A DNA stretch of 64,000 nt, from contig JAMXSV010000003.1 of the NCBI GenBank assembly GCA_027559495.1, forward strand, positions 3,658,001 to 3,722,000, read 5' to 3'. Below are positions 23,021-35,100 of the stretch, piece after piece; the stretch's first letter is position 1; each line of letters begins with the position of its first letter. Made by a program: the position numbers and the translations under genes. Under the pieces are notes generated by a model, which made no database searches, was not told where the DNA came from, and saw only the letters and a list, made by a program, of their open reading frames with translations. Origin of the DNA: Aurifilum marmelostoma (lineage: Eukaryota > Ascomycota > Sordariomycetes > Diaporthales > Cryphonectriaceae).

Positions 23021-23884
23021 AATTACAACTGGAATTCGAGGAACGCGTGCGTTTCTGAATGCTGAGTTGATATTTCCTTGTGAACAATACTGGCCGTTGG
23101 CTCGAGTGGTCGGGCACGGAGCAGCGCGTGAAGATGAGCGGCGAGCAGCCATGATAGAAGTACGTCTGTATAGACTATAGAAGAGATTAAGGTGTCCAAT
23201 CCCATCAATGAATACTTTAGGCTATTATAAAAATTATAACGGCTTGCTCGTGGGTTCTTTTTGAGTGCCGTAAATGGCCGAAGGGATCATACCAATACCC
23301 TAGGGTACTCAGGCACACCCCTCCGGGCCCTCCCCCTCGTTGTTCTACTTCTTTACTGGGTGATAGCATCCCTTGGGGGGTCTCATTTCTAGGTACCCAC
23401 TTTAATGTGAACTATGCATGGCATCCACGGCTCGTTATGAACATCTGAGATGACCATGGTGCTACATCGGCCTTTCTTGGGGGAGAGGGGGGGGGGGGGT
23501 TTCAAGCCACGTCTCCATGCTTATGCAAGAGCATCCAGTCGATCACATGTGAATAATTCCTCCAGCAAAATGATATTTTATTCATGCCCACTCCTGTTAA
23601 TGGTCATCAAACGGCATAGTGAATATCAGTGGACAAATACCAAGCTGCATGGAAATCCCGTATGCATCAGCCCTTCCATGACCTGAGTACTTGGTATGTA
23701 GATAGCTGCTTCCAAAAAGTCCCAAGGTTGGCGAATAAAGTCTACCGTGTCGAAGTCCTTAACTTGTGCGACCGCTCAAGCCCAAGTGGATGTGTCGACC
23801 GCTTGCCCTGCCATTATTTTCGATACGATACCCATCAGCACTCCCAGAGGCCACCCACTTGAGGCCGACGCTGCCAATCGTCGC
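23021..23884. other. Intergenic region, no supported gene
   Basis: A run of 13 G lies at 23487-23499. A frame at 23450-23686 reads through it but is not credible. Nothing else is seen. Confidence 0.4.
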
Positions 23885-24454
23885 CTAGGTGGAAGCACCG
23901 GACTCAATATTCATGTGGACTGCGGTAGGAATAGGGCGGAGCGGCGGTGATTGGTGGGGGACGTTGGACTCGGCTGGGATGGAGGAGGTATCTGAAGCAG
24001 GAGAAGCAGTGGTAGACTGAGAGGCCTGATCGGCGCCGACAGTGACCGTGATGACCTCGGTCCACGAGGCAGTCGTTGTGGTGCTAGCGCTGGGAGGTGC
24101 CTGAGTAGGCCAGTACCCATCATTGTTGGACTCCGAGACGTGTCGCGATGAGGGAATCTGCCGCTCTGCGGCTGAAACCGTTGACGGCAGAGAGACGGTG
24201 GCCATGACAGCAGGAGTCGACGAGTTGGACCAGCAGTGGCCCCAGCCAACTTGACAGCCCATCTGGACATCGCAGAAGTCGGAGGTGTTGCCGCAGTAGC
24301 CTTTCTGAGAGCAGCATAGGGAGGTGCCGCAGGTGACACCGTTGCTGTGGCAGACCTGGAGAGAGTTGTCGAGCGGGAAGGCGGAGCACATGGTGTTGAG
24401 CTGGAGGCTCATGAAGGCCAGCAGGAGGCCGAAAAGAGAGATGAGGCAGGGCAT
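23885..24454 (-). CDS. Small secreted protein with one chitin-binding CBM18 (hevein-like) domain
   Basis: Single exon, 189 aa. A signal peptide (MPCLISLFGLLLAFMSLQLN...) is followed by one CBM18 domain whose Cys spacing is diagnostic: CGTSLCCSQKGYCGNTSDFC, then GCQVGWGHC. The rest (about 110 residues) is Ser/Thr/Pro-rich, probably O-glycosylated, without a catalytic domain or a GPI-like end. Family members bind chitin in the fungal wall and can shield it from plant chitinases or shed fragments; whether this one does is inference. The start at 24454 is chosen because the signal peptide begins there; upstream codons in the same frame look like leader. Confidence 0.8.
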   Translation of the reverse strand: MPCLISLFGLLLAFMSLQLNTMCSAFPLDNSLQVCHSNGVTCGTSLCCSQKGYCGNTSDFCDVQMGCQVGWGHCWSNSSTPAVMATVSLPSTVSAAERQIPSSRHVSESNNDGYWPTQAPPSASTTTTASWTEVITVTVGADQASQSTTASPASDTSSIPAESNVPHQSPPLRPIPTAVHMNIESGAST

Positions 24455-24968
24455 GTTGACGAGCTTTGTGTTATTGTCTTGTTGTAAGATGATAGAGGGT
24501 CGAACTCGGAGGAGAGTTATGATAGTATCACGCCGGTCTCGAGAGATAACGACCTGGGAGGACGATGGGCTCTGAAAGACTTGCTGGATATGATTTGAGA
24601 GCAACCCTCGTGGGAGTTCCGAGTCAAGAGCCTCCATTATATATTGCAAAAGGGTGGATAATCGAAGGACTGTGATTCTTGAGAAGGCCTGACAGACCTC
24701 TTGCAGTGATTCACACTACAAGCCTTGGGCTTTAAGTGCTGATTCCCAAGGGAATCATGTCTGACAGAGTGCATCGTGTGACTCAAAAGTCCATGATGTA
24801 GGAGAGAAGGAAGATTGGCGCCTACACTCTCATGCTGCAATGGGATGTCAAGTTTCTTAGTCCTGCACCATCATAAAAAGAAGGCTATCAGAAATTCTCA
24901 TTTCATTTATGTCTCTAAGATTGTCATGTTCTCTGCTGTGTCCCCTTGTCTGACGTATAGGGTGCTCA
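24455..24968. other. Intergenic: promoter of CBM18 gene and 3' flank of PL20 gene
   Basis: No gene seen. It contains the TATA element listed at 24636. Confidence 0.5.
24636..24643 (-). promoter_or_regulatory. TATA-like element of the CBM18 gene
   Basis: TATATAAT on the minus strand, about 180 bases upstream of the CBM18 start codon. Confidence 0.4.
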
Positions 24969-26214
24969 TCACAAGCACTGAGAGTAATAGTCATTGGAGT
25001 AAGTGCAAGAGCTCCCTGAGGCGCAAGCCGTACAGCCCGTCCAGCCCTCGCCAGCACACTGCGCATACAACGCGGCAGTACAAGTCGAGGTTGCGGTTGC
25101 CGCACTGCTGGCGCTAGTTGTAGATCCTACCGAAGCAGTCGACACGGTCGAGGTTGCGAGCGTCGTGCTGGAGCTGCCGGGAGCTGTGGAGCTGGAGGCT
25201 GTCGTGCTCGAGACCGCTGACGAAGATGAACTGCTTCCAGTTGATCCTAAACTTACACCCGGTAAGCCTCTCAATCATAAGTGGCGGTGATATTCAGAGA
25301 CAATAGCACTTACCATCACCACCAGGACCGGAAACGCTGGTCGTGATGCTCCCGCTTTCTACATAGACACCTGAGAAATACAAGTCCTCATTCGTGTCGG
25401 GATACCCATCCCTCGGAAGCTCCAGCACGCCGAGGTGCCAGTCCTCGCCGTTGCTGCTGGCACTCGCGCTCAGGGGGGACACAACCTCGACGAGGTCGTC
25501 ACCTCCTGTCGAATGCCAGAACCCGACGGTGCCTGCGGTGAAGTTGATCTCCTGCAACATTCGTTGGAGTTAGAATAGTACATCCAGTGACGACATATTC
25601 AGCGTGCGAGAGCTCAATATCAGCATGAAGTGAAACAGCAGGTCGTAATCACGTACGTAGGCAATGTTGTGCCACACATCAGCAGTAAAGTTTGTAGACC
25701 ACTGCGTCACGCTGTTCACGTCCCAGCGCAGGTTGGTGTCGCTCGTGTTGGCCTCGCCCGAGATCCAGCCGGCCTTCATCTCGGTGAAGTGGCTCTCGAA
25801 GAAGCAGATCTGGTGCTCCCTGTAGATGCTCGGGAAATTTGTGCTGCTCGCCATCATGCTGAAGTGGTACCAGACCGTCCCGGAGTTGATGGCCGCCGAG
25901 GTCTGGGGGATCAATTCGGTGCGGCGCATGGTCTGGCCCTCCCAGTACGAAGTGTTGTCCAGCGTAAACTTGGCTCCCTGGACAGAGGAGGTGTCTGCTG
26001 GATTCTTGTAGTCGGGCGAGAGGTTGATGTACTCTGTCACATCGCCTGTGCCGTGGATGTAGTACTGGTATGGGCCGACCTCGTTGGACCATGACCACTC
26101 GTCCAGGTCCGTGGACGAGCTGAGGTCGTTGAAGCGGCCGTCCCAGAGGATAGTGCCCGCATTGGCAACGGCTATGAGGGCAGCCAATGAGGCTGTCAAG
26201 CTGAGGCAACCCAT
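24969..26214 (-). CDS. Secreted PL20 beta-1,4-glucuronan lyase with CBM1
   Basis: A secreted polysaccharide lyase of family PL20, which cleaves beta-1,4-linked glucuronic-acid polymers by beta-elimination. Exons are 26214-25657, 25551-25314 and 25246-24969 (357 aa); both introns have good donors (GTACGT, GTAAGT) and restore the conserved frame (HNIAY-EINF). Signal peptide MGCLSLTASLAALIAVANAG; the catalytic domain begins TILWDGRFNDL and contains WSWSNEVGPYQYYIHG, TMRRTELIPQT and CFFESHFTEM, all close to the Trichoderma glucuronan lyase pattern as I know it. A Ser/Thr linker (residues about 270-320) leads to a C-terminal CBM1 ending SNDYYSQCL. The CBM1 is slightly unusual: the Gly in the usual GQCGG segment is replaced (YAQCAG), and an extra Cys sits at WTGCTAC. 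The nearby CBM18 gene is in tandem on the same strand. Confidence 0.88.
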
Positions 26215-26348
26215 TGTGAGATCAGAAGCACCGAACAAAGACGAGGAACGCTGCAGAGAGAAGAGAAGCACGGTCAAATCCCATGCCTTCAGGGTGACCG
26301 GACTCGGTGTTCCATTACTAAATACTTCCTTGCCGCACCGTGTGCTCA

Positions 26349-26354
26349 TTTATA
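26349..26354 (-). promoter_or_regulatory. TATA box of the PL20 lyase gene
   Basis: TATAAA on the minus strand, 135 bases upstream of the start codon at 26214. Confidence 0.5.
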
Positions 26355-27215
26355 CCATTTGGCAATACAGATATACAGATCGAGCACGTTCCGGGAAACG
26401 TGAACCTGCTTCCGTCTTGGCAAAAATGCTTAAATTGAGATCAGGCGTCTCTGCTATCTTCCACCACTAGCCTGGCCTGTGGCTGTCACTCAAAGGATGG
26501 TCTAGAGCGAGCTCATGGTTGTATTCCCGGTGCACGTGGGTATCGAAAAAGTCAGGAGGATTACGCAAGGCCTTTGCACATCTGGCAGGAAAAAGCCCAG
26601 TGGGGCGTAGGGGTCCGCTGTAAGGAGGCGAGCAGAAGCACTCGTGTGTGCGCGTCTGGGTGTCTGGGCTTCGGAGAGAGTCCCGAGATTTCCTTTTCGG
26701 GTAAGATGTGTGCGTAGACTAGGGGTTTTGTGAGATGTTACCGAACAGCAAAGCCCTCAGAAGTAATTGAGGACTCCAGTAGTAGAAGGCCCGTAATTTT
26801 GAACCCCTGATAATCTCATTTGAGACACATGTTACCTATCTTAAGCCTCGTCTAGATGGTCTAGGTTCTAGAGGGTTAGCAACGGCTCATCGGGCCAGAG
26901 CAGCAGACGAGAAATGTTGCCTCATAACGCACGGCAACTTTTTTTTCTTTCTTCTTTTTTTTTTTGTTATGTGGTAGGAAATAGTACAGTAATTACGACA
27001 TGCTTTACAGAATTAGAAACGACCTTGTGACGCCAAACTATTCATGTTCCGTGAGATCATTTGTTGAATGGTGTTGTCTATCTGGGGAGAAGAATAAAAA
27101 ATGGGATCAATCAAGAAATGCTGAAATTATAGCCAGAAGCCTTTATCGCTCACAGTATATGTCTTGCACTTGCCGCCTCATTGTGTAGTTGAGCCTGCGG
27201 CCGAGAGACTTCTGA
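26355..27215. other. Intergenic region between the PL20 gene and the cluster
   Basis: A T-rich run lies near 26940-26965. No gene is seen; the frame at 27000-27188 is not convincing. Confidence 0.5.
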
Positions 27216-28797
27216 TCAGCTGCGAGACTTTAAACACGAGAACAACTCCCACCCTAAGCTCTGGTCCCCATCAATCATGGGCACATCGACTGCTGCGTCG
27301 AAAGGGGGCTTTCCGCCGTCGAGCTCTCTGAGGGCCGCAAACAACCTCCTGAGGCCAAGGACGAACCGAGACCCATCGCCGCCATAGTTGAGCCGAAAAT
27401 GTCCAGCAGTCGAGGCAAAGAAGGCTTGGCCAGGTTCCAGGAAGACGCCTTGGTCCATCAAATGCTCGAGTAACGCGGTTTCACACGCGGCCTTATCATC
27501 TGCATCGAAATATGATAGCCAGTGAGCCAGGTCCACAAACACGAAGATGCCAGAATCAGGCGGTATATATTCTATGCCTTGTGCAGTGAGAACACGTCCA
27601 AGATATTCTCGTCGGTCTTGTAACAGCTTCTCAAATTTCGGCAGAAAGGTCCCTGAAATGAACAAAGTATCTGAGAGTAATTTGCTCGAAATGAGACCGC
27701 CGAAAGCCGAGACCCAAGTGAACATACTAGTCAGATAATCGTCAGTCTTGTTCCAAAAGCTTAATAGGCTAGGTGATCTTTTACCTGCACGTCCGCATGG
27801 CCTGGAAGAGCTGCTTATTGTGTGTCGCCATGAAGCCTACGTGGCAACCTCCTAAGCCAAAGTCCTATGGAACGTGAATAAACATGAAGTAAACTCGATC
27901 AGTAGTTGAAGATGTGTGAGCACGAACCTTTGCCATGCCGTAAAGTACGTGAACATTCTCCAACATATCTGTCAGATCTAGGTTCAACACACTGGTGAAG
28001 ACCCTGCTTCCACTGAGCGCGTAAATCTCATCCACCACCAGGTGAACCCGCTGCTCCCTGCACCACCCCACAATCCACCGCAGCATACCTGCTGAGTAAC
28101 AACAAGCCAATGGGTTGTCCGGGTTTGCGATCAATACCGCACAGACAGTCCTTCCCAGTGCCTTTTGCTCGTCCATTGCCTTACTCAGGCGGTTTGTTAG
28201 TTCCGGCGGTGGTCGCCTCGGCCGCACGTGCTGACGAAATCGTGCTTTGGTAATGTCGTCGCAGGGCACGGGTACGAAATGCACATCGTTGCGGGTTGTC
28301 ATATCGTGATGGAACATGCCATAACTGGGCGTGGGCACGAGAATGGAGGTGCCTGCATCAGCAAGGTTGAAGAAGAGGGTGTCGAGGAGGGCGGTGATGC
28401 CATTGGCTGCGAGGATGTTGTTCGAGTGCAGCGGGACATGAGGTTGGAAGAAATGGTTCAAGAACATGGCTGCTGCAGCAGGCAGTTCTGGAGATGACTG
28501 CGTGTCGTTGTATTTCAGATCTTTTTATAATGATTTCTGGGTGTCAGTTGACTTGTCAATGATTGCTCTCCATTGGGGGAACCCACACTGCCTCCTGTCC
28601 TCAGCCGTCTCGTTTTTCGTCAGCCACTTGCCAAGGTCGTCAAGCATCAGCTCATTCACTGCTGACCCTAGATCGACAATGCCGTCAGGATTCGTCTTCT
28701 CATCGTAGGCATTCTCAGACAGCCGCCGGCTGAGATCGATCATGGGATTGGGTTTCACATTCCCTTGGCCCCGCCGGGAAGGCGGAAGCGCAGTCAT
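27216..28797 (-). CDS. ACC-synthase-like PLP-dependent enzyme (fold type I)
   Basis: A pyridoxal-phosphate enzyme of the aminotransferase I/II, ACC-synthase-like branch. Exons are 28797-28587, 28520-27928, 27864-27785 and 27726-27216 (464 aa). The first intron (66 nt) is inferred because it removes an in-frame TAA and restores the YLKYNDTQSSPEL segment; its acceptor is AAAAAG. The other two are clear (GTTCGT..CATAG, GTAAAA..CTAG). Landmarks: ENAYDEKTNPDGIVDLG near the N-terminus, NPDNPLA, DEIYALS, and the Schiff-base Lys268 in YGMAKDFGLGG. The late substrate-carboxylate Arg appears as HFRLNYG. Fungal relatives include true aminotransferases and the C-S lyase of gliotoxin synthesis (GliI), so the reaction is open. 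It lies 375 bases downstream of the PKS on the same strand, making it a natural candidate to introduce nitrogen or cleave a C-S bond in the product. Confidence 0.82.
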
Positions 28798-29172
28798 GGT
28801 TGGAACGTCTAGATGGCGGGCTGTCTTGTCCCCACGAGAACACGAAATGCGTCATGAAAGGAACGATTGACTATAGCGAGGGAACGGATGGAACACTTCC
28901 ATGAAACGTCGTTGCTTGACTTATCAATATTGCCACATTACTAAGCTGTTGTTTCCTTTCTCAATGAGGAAGGTCCATAGTAGGCAGCACTGGAGGGTCG
29001 GGGGGTGTAGACAATACCGGGTTAGGGTCGGCGCGGCCTCCTTGCTTCCCTTCCCCTTGCCTACCAGCACTCAACTCCAAGATTTGAGCTCCTGGGAATG
29101 ATTGATGCATGTATTTCGATCACAGAAGCATCTTCAGGATGGACATATTCAACCTTGGGCGTTTGGTGTATT
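28798..29172. other. Promoter region of the PLP enzyme, 3' flank of the PKS
   Basis: 375 bases between two tandem minus-strand genes. No further gene or clear motif. Confidence 0.5.
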
Positions 29173-32100
29173 CTAAACCATCCCCTCCTTCGCCTTTTTG
29201 ATCTTGTCCAAAACCTTGACAGCGAACGCCCTCAATGTCCCCGCTCCCATGATGTCCAGCGTGGTAATCGTCGCCGTACCAAGAAGCTCCCCAAGCCCCC
29301 GGCGCACCCAATTCCGAACCTCCATGGCGGCCAACGAGTCGACACCATACGATGTCAACGGCCTATCCGGGTCCATGGCGCCCGTGAGCCCAAGCATGCG
29401 GCCCAGCTGCTTGTTCAGGACCTCGCTTACTGCTGCTAGCCTCGCTTGCTCGGTCGCCGTGGTGCCCGGCCGGAAAAGCGTCCGGAGGCCATGAAGAGCT
29501 GCTCCGTCGTCGCTACCAGAAGACTGACCATGATCTGTCGAGTTCGATCCCTCGGGCCTGAACAATGTGGCGAAGCGTGGATCGCGACCGAGTGACGACT
29601 CCTGGGGTTGTGGGAACACGAAGCCAGTGATCATCTGGTTTGTCGTCGTCGTCTGAAGGCCGTAGCAAGGCGTGTCTTGATCACGTTGTAGCCCTTGTCG
29701 CTGCTTTTGTCGGTGCTGTTGGAGGATGGACACCCTCAGGACCCTCTGGAGCAGGTCTGGGTCGATACCACGAAGTATGCGCGCGTCCAGATGCTTCTCA
29801 TAGAAGTCCTCCCGCTCCGCAATGACGCCCACGCCCTCGACAATGCCCAGATCGATCGCACAAGCCGGCTGCCCGCGCTGCAGCCTGTACGCAGCAAAAG
29901 CATCCTGAAAGGCATTGCCAGCGGCATAGTTAGCTTGGCCCCTCGTCCCGCTGACGCCCGAGCTGCTCGAAAGGAGCGTGAAGAATTCGAGGTCTAAGCC
30001 TAGCTGTTCAGCGGCGCTGTGCAGGTTCCACGTGCCCTTGATCTTGGGGTCTAGGGCCTGGTGGTATTCTTCGATGGTCATGGATGAGAAAGGCCGATCT
30101 CTGAGCACCATGGCGCCCTGGATGATACCTGCGACGGGTTTGGTGGTCTCCTGGAACGCCCTCTCTACATCCTCGAGCCGTGTCATGTCGGCCACGAGGA
30201 GGTCTATGTGGGCGCCCAAGGCCTTGATCTGCCTGACTACCTGGGCCGATTTGTCGTCGCCATGACCACTGCGCGAGATGACTGCTAGATGTCTTGCGCC
30301 TGATTTGGCCAGGTAAATGGCCAGGGCCCCGCAAATGCCCCGGAGGCCACCAACAAGGAGGTAGCACGAATCTGGGCGGAAGCGCAACGGCCTCGGTGCC
30401 ATTCGAATCTGAATGAGGAAGGGTCAGAACAACAATACTGGTGGAAAACAAGCACGGCGGTAGCTTCTTACCGGGACCTTGACTTCGGCACTGGCGTCTC
30501 CACTGGACAGGACCATCTTGCCAATATGCTTCCCAGACCCCAAGATGCGCAGCGCAGATATGGCATCTGTCCACGGAAACACGTGCAGAGGCTTGATAGG
30601 CCCGACATGGCCAGCACTGATCAGGTCAAACAGCTCCCTTATGCACCTGGCTACCAGCTCCTCCGAGGTCCGCTGCGGCGCCATGTCAACGGCATGGAAG
30701 GAGACATTCCGGTCAAATGGGTCCATGGGAAGATGCTTCTGGTCCGAGATGTCCTTCTTGCCCACCTCGATCATGACGCCTCCGTCAGCAATGATGCGCA
30801 GCGATGCGTCGAGCATATCGCCAGCCAGCGAGTTCAGCACGACATCCACACCGCGCTTGTTGGTCACGCGCAGGATATCGTCTGCAAAACCGGCATCTCG
30901 GGAGTGGAAGACGCGGTCTTCTGGTAAGTCAAAGGTCGACCTCAGAAAATCCTTCTTCTCTGGTGTTCCGGCAGTAACATAAACCTGTTCAATAATGATA
31001 TCTTGTCAGTAAAGAAGCCTGGCCATAAGCAGACCGAATAACGATAGTGGGGAAAGAGTACTCCTTACTTCAGCTCCTACATATCGTGCCAGCTGTACAG
31101 ATGCGATGCCCAGTCCTCCAGCCGCCGAATGGATCAGAACGCTCATTCCTTTCTTCAGCCCTGCGAGATGGAGAAGGGCGTGGACAGCTGTCAGATAGAC
31201 CGACAACAAGGTGGCAGCCTCCTCAAACGTCATGCTCTCCGGAATGCGATGCGCCCTTGCTGCCGAGACTCGCACTCTGTTAGCAAAGCACTTGTCACAC
31301 AGCGCAACCACACGGTCGCCGACCGCTAATACGTCCTTATCATTGCCAACACGTGAACCGCCAACGCGTCTCACAATTCCGGCGGCCTCTCCACCCATGG
31401 CATGGTCGTTGCCAGGCACGATACCCATGGTGACCACAATGTCTTTGTAGTTGAGCCCGGCTGCTACCACCTCGATCTCCAACCAGCCGTCAGGGAGTGG
31501 TGCCTCCTGCTCTTCCGGAGATACCTCTGACCACCGGAGCAAGTCGATATTACCCAGGTGTCGGGCGCCGAGCTGTACCATGGTCCGGTGCGCGTGCAGC
31601 TCTGTATTCTCGATGATATTGTATTCTCCCTCTTCATCTCCCTGCTGCTGCAGGCCTGTGGCCTCCTGGTCAGGGACCACGTGGCTGATGTGCAGTACCG
31701 CTTCGGAAGAGGAGTGTGATGAGCGCAAGACGAATTCAGAGTAGTCCTCCTTGCTTGTCTGGGCTGTCTCTTCCTCTTGTTCTTCTTCTCGGCAGAGGAT
31801 GTCAAGGCACGTCGAAATGGCTGACGGAATGGAGGCGTTGTAGACGTATCCTGTCGAAGGAGCAGAGCATTCTTCCTCAACGTCCAGCGTCATGAGTCGG
31901 AGTCCCTCCTCCGCTCGCACCGTGCGGAAAAACCCCGATATGGCGGCACGGGCGGGCTGCGTAACGTTGAGTTGTGCGCCCGAGGTGACCCACAGGATGC
32001 GCGGTTCCTGGCTGATGAGTTTCTGGAGCCGGAGCCACTGGTACTCGTCGAGAGGGTCCATAACAGGGTGGGATATTTCGTCCAGGACCAGGATGGGCGT

Positions 32101-35100
32101 TCCCACTGGCAAGATGAGGCTTTCTTCTTTCTCATCCAGATCTGTGTGTATCACCCAGCCATGTTGCGAGGCTAGTTGGGATGCGATGTTCAAAGAAGTC
32201 TCTGAAGGCGAGGCGAGGAAGCTGACGAGGCTGATAGCAGGTCGATTGTTATGAACAGAAGCCGTGTCGAGTTTCATGTCGAGTTTTCGACCGTTCAGAT
32301 GACAGATCGAGATACCATCTCCGAGGTCGACCAGTGCTAGATGATCCAACATATGGGGTGGTATTTTTGGTGAGCCCAGAGTTATGACGAATCCTCCCTT
32401 ACGCAGGCATTTACGTATCCCGTCGGCGACCATGCCCATATAATCTGTCGGCGTCTCGGCTGGAGTGCCCATGTCATGGACAATGACAAGGTCAAAGTCT
32501 CCGCCCTCCGCCTCGTTTTGGCTGAAGGCTTCCTCCAGTAGGGTATACCGTGTATTACCCAGCGACGCAGCATATGGTGCCAGCTGGGTCTGTATCCGCG
32601 CGAGCATGTCGGGACCACCAGACACAGAAAGCTGATAAAGTCGACAAGCTCGTCTAATGCGGCTGATATCTTGTCTTTTGTCGTTGCCGCCTTCCATCCA
32701 TACACTCGGCGGCGACAGACTGGAATCACTAGGGCAGACTTTACACTCGAGAACCCCTAAGCGAGGTTTCTTGTGAGCAACAAGGTCCAGGAGACGCTGT
32801 GTCTTTGCTTGTTGTCGTTGGTCTTCGGCCACACCGTCTTTCGCCTGGCTCCTTATCTGGTTGTCCAGATAGTCTCTCAACCTCGCGCCCTCTAGGAGCA
32901 GACCAACATCAGCATCCCAGATCTCTCGCATAACAGTATGCGGAATTCTGCGTTCCTCGCTCGCCTCGATGGCCCCAAGGGTCATGGTCTGCATCTCGAA
33001 AAGCATCTCGCCGTCCTCAGGATCATATACGGAACAGCTCACCCTGTAGTTCCGAGGATTGTTGACATCTCCAACTCCGATCCACTTGGCCGACGACACA
33101 CAGATGCCCTCCTCTGGTAGTCTATTATCGATCGAAGTAGCAACGGCAGCCGGAACAGCTTGTCGCTGTTGTTGCAATAATCCCTGACGAACCGGGATTA
33201 CCAGGCTGCTGATGACCTGCGGGATCAGAACCACACGACTCGCTCCCGCAGCCGCCACGTCTCCCTGCCATAGAGGAGGAATACATGTCTGCAGCGCGGC
33301 GTCGATGACAGCTGGATGCAAGGCGTAGTCGGACTGCTGGTACTCTGACGGGGGCGGGACGAGCGAGATGCTGGTTCGTGCTGTTCGAGAGCCCATAGTG
33401 GATTCAACCTGGAGTTTCTTGCGGAAGTTGGGACCGAAGTTGTACCCTGCTGTGGCCATAGCTCGAAACCAGAGAGCTGCTGGGCTGGGCAGGCAAAGGG
33501 GAGCTATATCTTCTGGGGAGCCGTGGACGATGTTGTTGGTGCTAATCTCCTCGACGCAGACGAGGCCGCTGCAATATGGAGGTGCTCCTGCCCCTCCTCT
33601 TCCTCCTCCTCCTGCCTCCATCGTCATCTCAACCTCTACGTCTACAGAGCGTACGCAGAACTCGTACCACACCCCTCGCTTTGATGAAGAAGCAGTGGAA
33701 GTCGACCCGAGAACACTTCGAACCGGCGCCAATGATAAGGTATACCGCATCTCCTCTCCATCCTCAAGTACTAGAGCCCGGGTGAAATGCACATCCCGAA
33801 AACGAACCTGGTACCGGTCAGGGGCTGCATAATTCCAAACCGTAGCCATGACAGCCTGCCACACAGCCTCAACCACCATTGCCACAAAAGCCGCCCCGGG
33901 AAATACCATCTGCCGGAACAGCTTGTGGTCGCGCAGCCAGCCTTGCTCTGAGAGGCGGAGGGTGTGGTGAAAGGTGGGCTGGGTCCAGGGTGTGCCTGTG
34001 ATCTTAGAGCCGATGAGATCGTGTCTTGGAAAGGGTTTGAGACGCCAGTCTCGACTGGACTGGGTCTCGTGCCAGTAGCGGGTTGTGTGATTCCAGGCGT
34101 AGTTGGGAAGGTCGGTGATGATGCGGGAGGAAGACGGGAGGCGGTTGACTTTGGCTAGGTCCACTGCTTTGTTGCCCGCGGCGAGGAAGAGACGCCCGGC
34201 AGTGTCGTATAGGGACAGCATCGGGTCGGCACTACGCTTCCAGGCCGAGGTGTATGTCGTTCTCCTGGGGCCATCCCGGATGGATTTGGTGATTTGGGAG
34301 ACTGGACCTGAGAGAGTGTCGCTGGGTCCAATCTCGACAATGAAGAAGTCGGTCGCGCTTTTGTTGTCGCTGTCATTGTTGTGGAAATATCGATATGACA
34401 ACATATTCGACGCAGCCTGGGAAAAGAGAACAGGGGACGCCATGTTGGCCTTCCAGTAGGCAGCATCGAGAGGGGTCTCATTCGATGGGGTAATCTTGTG
34501 CCCGGAGACAGAGCTGAACATCTGAACTGCCCCAGATTGCATTGTTTGCACGCCGCTGCCCCGCAACTCACACTTTTGATTGAGCAGATCTTCATACGTG
34601 TCGGCAATTTCAGTCATGTAAGTCGAGTGGTAAGCAAGGTCGACAAGCAGCATGCGCGCAAAGTGTCCGTCCTGCTGTAGTTGGTCTCGCACTTTCTCGA
34701 GCTCGTTGATCGGGCCCGACAATGTGAGGCTGTTCGGGCCGTTGAAACAGGCCACCTGCACCTTTGTTGTTGCCGTTATTGATGAATCAGCAGCATCGAT
34801 GTACTTTCCAATCTTTTCGGCACTCACACCAACCGCCAGCATTCCTAGAGAGCGTTGCCTTTCTTGTTTTTGATGTGCCATTTTGGCGGCCAGCCCCCGA
34901 TAGTAGGCCACCTTGATAGCCTCTTCGATTGAGATCAAGCCAGCACAAGCAGCAGCAGCGATTTCGCCGGACGAGTGACCCAGAACTGCTACAGGTTGGA
35001 TGCCCCAGTCTTTCATGACAGCGAGCAAGGCCAGCTGCAGGGCCGTCACCAGCGGCTGCGAGAACTCGGGCTGTCGAAGTACCTGACCCTCTCTATGATC

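Noticed and set aside
30360..30410. Apparent defect in the PKS KR nucleotide motif (GGLRGICG instead of GGLGGLG)
   Set aside because: As far as I recall, this variant is normal for a clade of active fungal HR-PKS ketoreductases, and the catalytic Ser, Tyr and Asn are present.
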